A stretch of DNA of 7,014 nucleotides from Comamonadaceae bacterium (lineage in GTDB: Bacteria > Pseudomonadota > Gammaproteobacteria > Burkholderiales > Burkholderiaceae_C), in NCBI GenBank assembly GCA_947469815.1, contig CANIRI010000125.1, positions 1 through 7,014 on the forward strand, read 5' to 3'. The translations under genes and the position numbers were made by a program. Positions within the stretch are counted from its first letter, which is position 1; the number at the start of each line of letters is the position of its first letter. The notes under the pieces are model-generated. The model made no database searches. It saw only the letters and a list, made by a program, of their open reading frames with translations, and was not told where the DNA came from. This document shows positions 6,779-7,014 of this stretch, in pieces.

Positions 6779-6859
6779 AGAGTGGCTCCTTGCCAATGGT
6801 GAGACGGTACTTACAGGGACAGCGAACACAAATTGGTAGAGAGGCAGCGCAGGGCGTGG
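6779..6859 (-). other. Gap between bchG and bchP
   Basis: These 81 bases hold the bchP ribosome binding site. I see no convincing promoter, no T-tract terminator, and no TGT-N12-ACA palindrome of the CrtJ/PpsR type. It is best read as an internal operon spacer. Confidence 0.5.
6786..6790 (-). promoter_or_regulatory. Ribosome binding site of bchP
   Basis: On the minus strand, AGGAG ends seven bases before the ATG at 6778. This is the strongest Shine-Dalgarno site in the window and fixes the bchP start there rather than at the upstream in-frame ATG at 6829. Confidence 0.8.
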
Positions 6860-7014
6860 TCATGTGGACACCCCATGTTGCAGGCCATAACCCAAGCGCA
6901 AGGCCCAGGCACTGACCATCATGCCGGCGACATACAAGGGCACGCCGAAGGCGCTGACCGAGAGGGCTTTTTCAACCGGCGATTGGATAAAACGGTGCAT
7001 CAGCGGCAACTGCG
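6860..7014 (-). CDS. bchG: BchG, bacteriochlorophyll synthase (C-terminal end, 5' part outside window)
   Basis: BchG, a membrane prenyltransferase of the UbiA family, esterifies bacteriochlorophyllide a with geranylgeranyl diphosphate. Only the last 50 residues are inside the window, ending at the TGA at 6862-6860. The visible part starts QLPLMHRFIQSP and continues with the membrane segment AFGVPLYVAGMMVSAWALR. The pattern of a charged loop, then FGVPLYVxGMMVSA close to the C-terminus, resembles the end of BchG of purple bacteria. It lies directly upstream of bchP in the same direction with 81 bases between, which agrees with the common bchG-bchP pairing. The short tail LGYGLQHGVST after the last helix is not obviously conserved. 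The assignment rests on a short stretch plus context. Confidence 0.82.
   Translation of the reverse strand, partial: QLPLMHRFIQSPVEKALSVSAFGVPLYVAGMMVSAWALRLGYGLQHGVST

Noticed and set aside
6041..6802. A 253-codon open frame on the plus strand opposite bchP
   Set aside because: It is antisense to the strongly recognisable BchP FAD motifs, shows no family resemblance, and is explained by codon bias.
6779..6829. Upstream extension of bchP to an ATG at 6829
   Set aside because: The strong AGGAG site before 6778 and the FAD motif starting within ten residues of that start make the shorter form much more likely.
6779..6859. Possible CrtJ/PpsR operator or promoter upstream of bchP
   Set aside because: TGT triplets occur on the minus strand but none is followed by ACA at 12 bases. 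The CCAAT and ATTGG pair across the gap is only five bases per arm, and no -35/-10 pair is convincing.

Overview
The window is a segment of a photosynthesis gene cluster from a high-GC, aerobic or facultative purple bacterium. The protein style (BchC, BchI, BchP and an NnrU-family protein) suggests a betaproteobacterium of the Burkholderiales, perhaps near Rhodoferax, Limnohabitans or Rubrivivax. That placement is inferred from remembered family resemblance, not from a search. Almost every base is coding and the gaps are short (7 to 81 bases). No tRNA, rRNA, insertion sequence, CRISPR array or phage gene is visible.

Layout. The left block reads rightward: the 3' part of bchC, an NnrU-family membrane protein gene, bchI, bchD and bchO. 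The right block reads leftward: the 3' end of bchG at the right edge, then bchP, then tspO. The blocks converge, and the bchO and tspO coding regions overlap tail to tail by 20 bases, leaving no room for a conventional terminator between them. No promoter of either block is in the window, so both presumably start outside it.

How the genes work together. BchI and BchD are two of the three magnesium chelatase subunits that commit protoporphyrin IX to bacteriochlorophyll (the third, BchH, is not here). BchO is the usual alpha/beta-hydrolase companion of that chelatase. BchC acts near the end of macrocycle synthesis, oxidising the 3-hydroxyethyl group to acetyl. BchG attaches the geranylgeranyl tail and BchP reduces it to phytyl. 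TspO is a tryptophan-rich membrane protein linked in Rhodobacter to tetrapyrrole traffic and to oxygen-dependent repression of pigment genes.

The least explained parts are the NnrU-family gene placed between bchC and bchI, the tspO gene whose TTG start overlaps the bchP stop codon, and a four-cysteine cluster in BchI. The pathway itself is well known, and I did not find evidence of a wholly new system.
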